Notes under the pieces: generated by a model
Told to the model about the DNA's origin: nothing
Seen by the model: the letters and a program-made list of their open reading frames with translations, nothing else
Database searches by the model: none
Made by a program: the position numbers and the translations under genes
From: Sphingobacterium haloxyli
Lineage (GTDB): Bacteria; Bacteroidota; Bacteroidia; Sphingobacteriales; Sphingobacteriaceae
DNA: 64,000 bases
NCBI RefSeq assembly: GCF_002980525.1
Contig: NZ_PVBQ01000002.1
Span: forward strand, 1-64,000
Reading direction: 5' to 3'
Part shown: piece by piece, positions 63,251 through 64,000 of the stretch
Layout: every line of letters starts with the position of its first letter
How positions within the stretch are numbered: the stretch's first letter is position 1

Positions 63251-64000
63251 TTATTTTAAATCCGTTATAGCGCATTTATCCATGTCGTCGTAGTCCAGAT
63301 TCTCACCGGCCATCCCCCAGATAAATGTATAATTACTCGTTCCTGCGCCCGAATGGATAGACCAAGGCGGAGAGATAATCGCTTGTTCATTTTTCATCCA
63401 GATATGGCGGGTTTCATCGATTGGCCCCATAAAATGAGAAACGGCTTGGTCTTCTGGTAAATCAAAGTAGAAGTATACTTCCATACGGCGATCGTGTGTA
63501 TGCGATGGCATCGTGTTCCAAACCGATCCTGGTTGTAGTTCCGTCATACCCATCTGCAACTGACAGGTATCTAGTACCTTGTGTAGCAACATCTGGTTGA
63601 TAACACGATGGTTCGCCGTTTCAGCCGCACCGAGTTCAATTTTGTTAGCTTCTGCCTTGGTGACACGCTTTGTAGGGTAGCTGTGGTGTGCCGGTGTAGA
63701 ATTTAGATAAAATTTCGCTGGGTTAGCAGCGTCATTGCTACTGAAAAAGACCTCTTTTATGCCTTTTCCTACATATAAAGCTTCCTTGTGGCCTATTTCA
63801 TATACGGTACCGTCGACTTCTACCTTGCCATCTCCGCCTACATTGATAACGCCTAACTCGCGTCGGGACAGAAAATAGGGCTCCTTTAAAAGATCGTCTA
63901 TAGTCTCCAATTGTAAGCGCCCATCAACAGGCATCGCGCCTCCGGCCATATAACGGTCGTAATGGGTATATACAAAATGGATTTTATTCGGTGCGAAAAC
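63251..64000 (-). CDS. kduI: 5-dehydro-4-deoxy-D-glucuronate isomerase, truncated by window edge
   Basis: KduI isomerises 4-deoxy-L-threo-5-hexosulose uronate, the product of polysaccharide lyases, to 2,5-diketo-3-deoxygluconate for KduD. The reading frame continues to the right edge: codons before the internal Met at 63949 give the conserved IHFVYTHYDRYMAGGAMP. The start is therefore outside the window. Cupin metal-ligand histidines appear in MPSHTHDRRMEVYFYFDLPE and SPPWSIHSGAGTSNYTFIWG. Its partner kduD follows at 63164. About 250 of ~280 residues are visible. Confidence 0.95.
   Translation of the reverse strand, partial: VFAPNKIHFVYTHYDRYMAGGAMPVDGRLQLETIDDLLKEPYFLSRRELGVINVGGDGKVEVDGTVYEIGHKEALYVGKGIKEVFFSSNDAANPAKFYLNSTPAHHSYPTKRVTKAEANKIELGAAETANHRVINQMLLHKVLDTCQLQMGMTELQPGSVWNTMPSHTHDRRMEVYFYFDLPEDQAVSHFMGPIDETRHIWMKNEQAIISPPWSIHSGAGTSNYTFIWGMAGENLDYDDMDKCAITDLK

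Noticed and set aside
1..64000. CRISPR array, rRNA genes, prophage or defence genes
   Set aside because: No regularly spaced repeats of CRISPR type, no rRNA sequence, and no phage or defence proteins are evident in the window.

Overview
The window looks like chromosome from a member of the Bacteroidota, most likely family Sphingobacteriaceae. The evidence is a SusC/SusD pair, a gliding-motility lipoprotein (GldH), a RicT/PSP1 protein, Bacteroidota-type -7 promoter boxes (TAnnTTTG), few Shine-Dalgarno sequences and roughly 40-45% G+C by eye. The species cannot be named from the sequence alone.

Layout. (1) 0.1-9.8 kb is housekeeping: a zinc-ribbon coiled-coil protein, a Nif3-like protein, a membrane protein and an RsmI-like methylase on the minus strand, then ApaG, an Uup-type ABC-F ATPase, MnmG and an Ig-like lipoprotein on the plus strand. 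A perfect parS palindrome lies just before mnmG. (2) 9.8-14.5 kb holds a gamma-carbonic anhydrase, divergent nadB and nadA, and thiL. The 484-bp nadB-nadA gap carries seven DnaA-box-like nonamers and sits where most genes switch to the plus strand; it is my best candidate for the chromosomal origin. (3) 14.5-16.4 kb is an acetoacetate-CoA ligase. (4) 16.6-43.0 kb is a large carbohydrate-utilisation locus: an AraC-family regulator, a CstA-type transporter, two FAD-dependent oxidoreductases sharing a nearly identical 1.5-kb block, two paralogous beta-propeller proteins, SusC/SusD, an M23/PKD protein, a sialidase-like protein, a lipoprotein, a glycosidase-like propeller protein, a BASS-type symporter, a small-molecule kinase, an HpcH/HpaI aldolase, and a GMC oxidoreductase with its Tat-exported partner. 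(5) 43.0-48.8 kb contains acyl-CoA carboxylase beta, acyl-CoA dehydrogenase, HMG-CoA lyase and enoyl-CoA hydratase, which together suggest leucine degradation, plus glycerate kinase. (6) 48.8-62.3 kb is housekeeping again: scpA, dxs, dnaA, a holB-ricT-gldH-lpxK operon, dnaN, a DedA protein, yicC, gmk and nadD. (7) 62.4 kb to the right edge carries kduD and a truncated kduI for unsaturated uronate catabolism.

How it fits together. Three promoters in the carbohydrate locus share one architecture: GTATACAAC (or GCATACAAC), then exactly 48 bp from its first base to the first base of a CAnnTTTG -7 box. The same GTATACAA core occurs twice, 22 bp apart, just upstream of the AraC-family gene. I infer that this regulator controls the transporter, the first oxidoreductase operon and the SusC operon, and itself. 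The SusC operon may run without a long gap from 23.3 to 40.5 kb. The substrate is not identifiable from sequence. Beta-propeller enzymes, an aldolase that would release pyruvate, carboxylate-type transporters and the nearby kdu genes all point to an acidic (uronate-containing) glycan.
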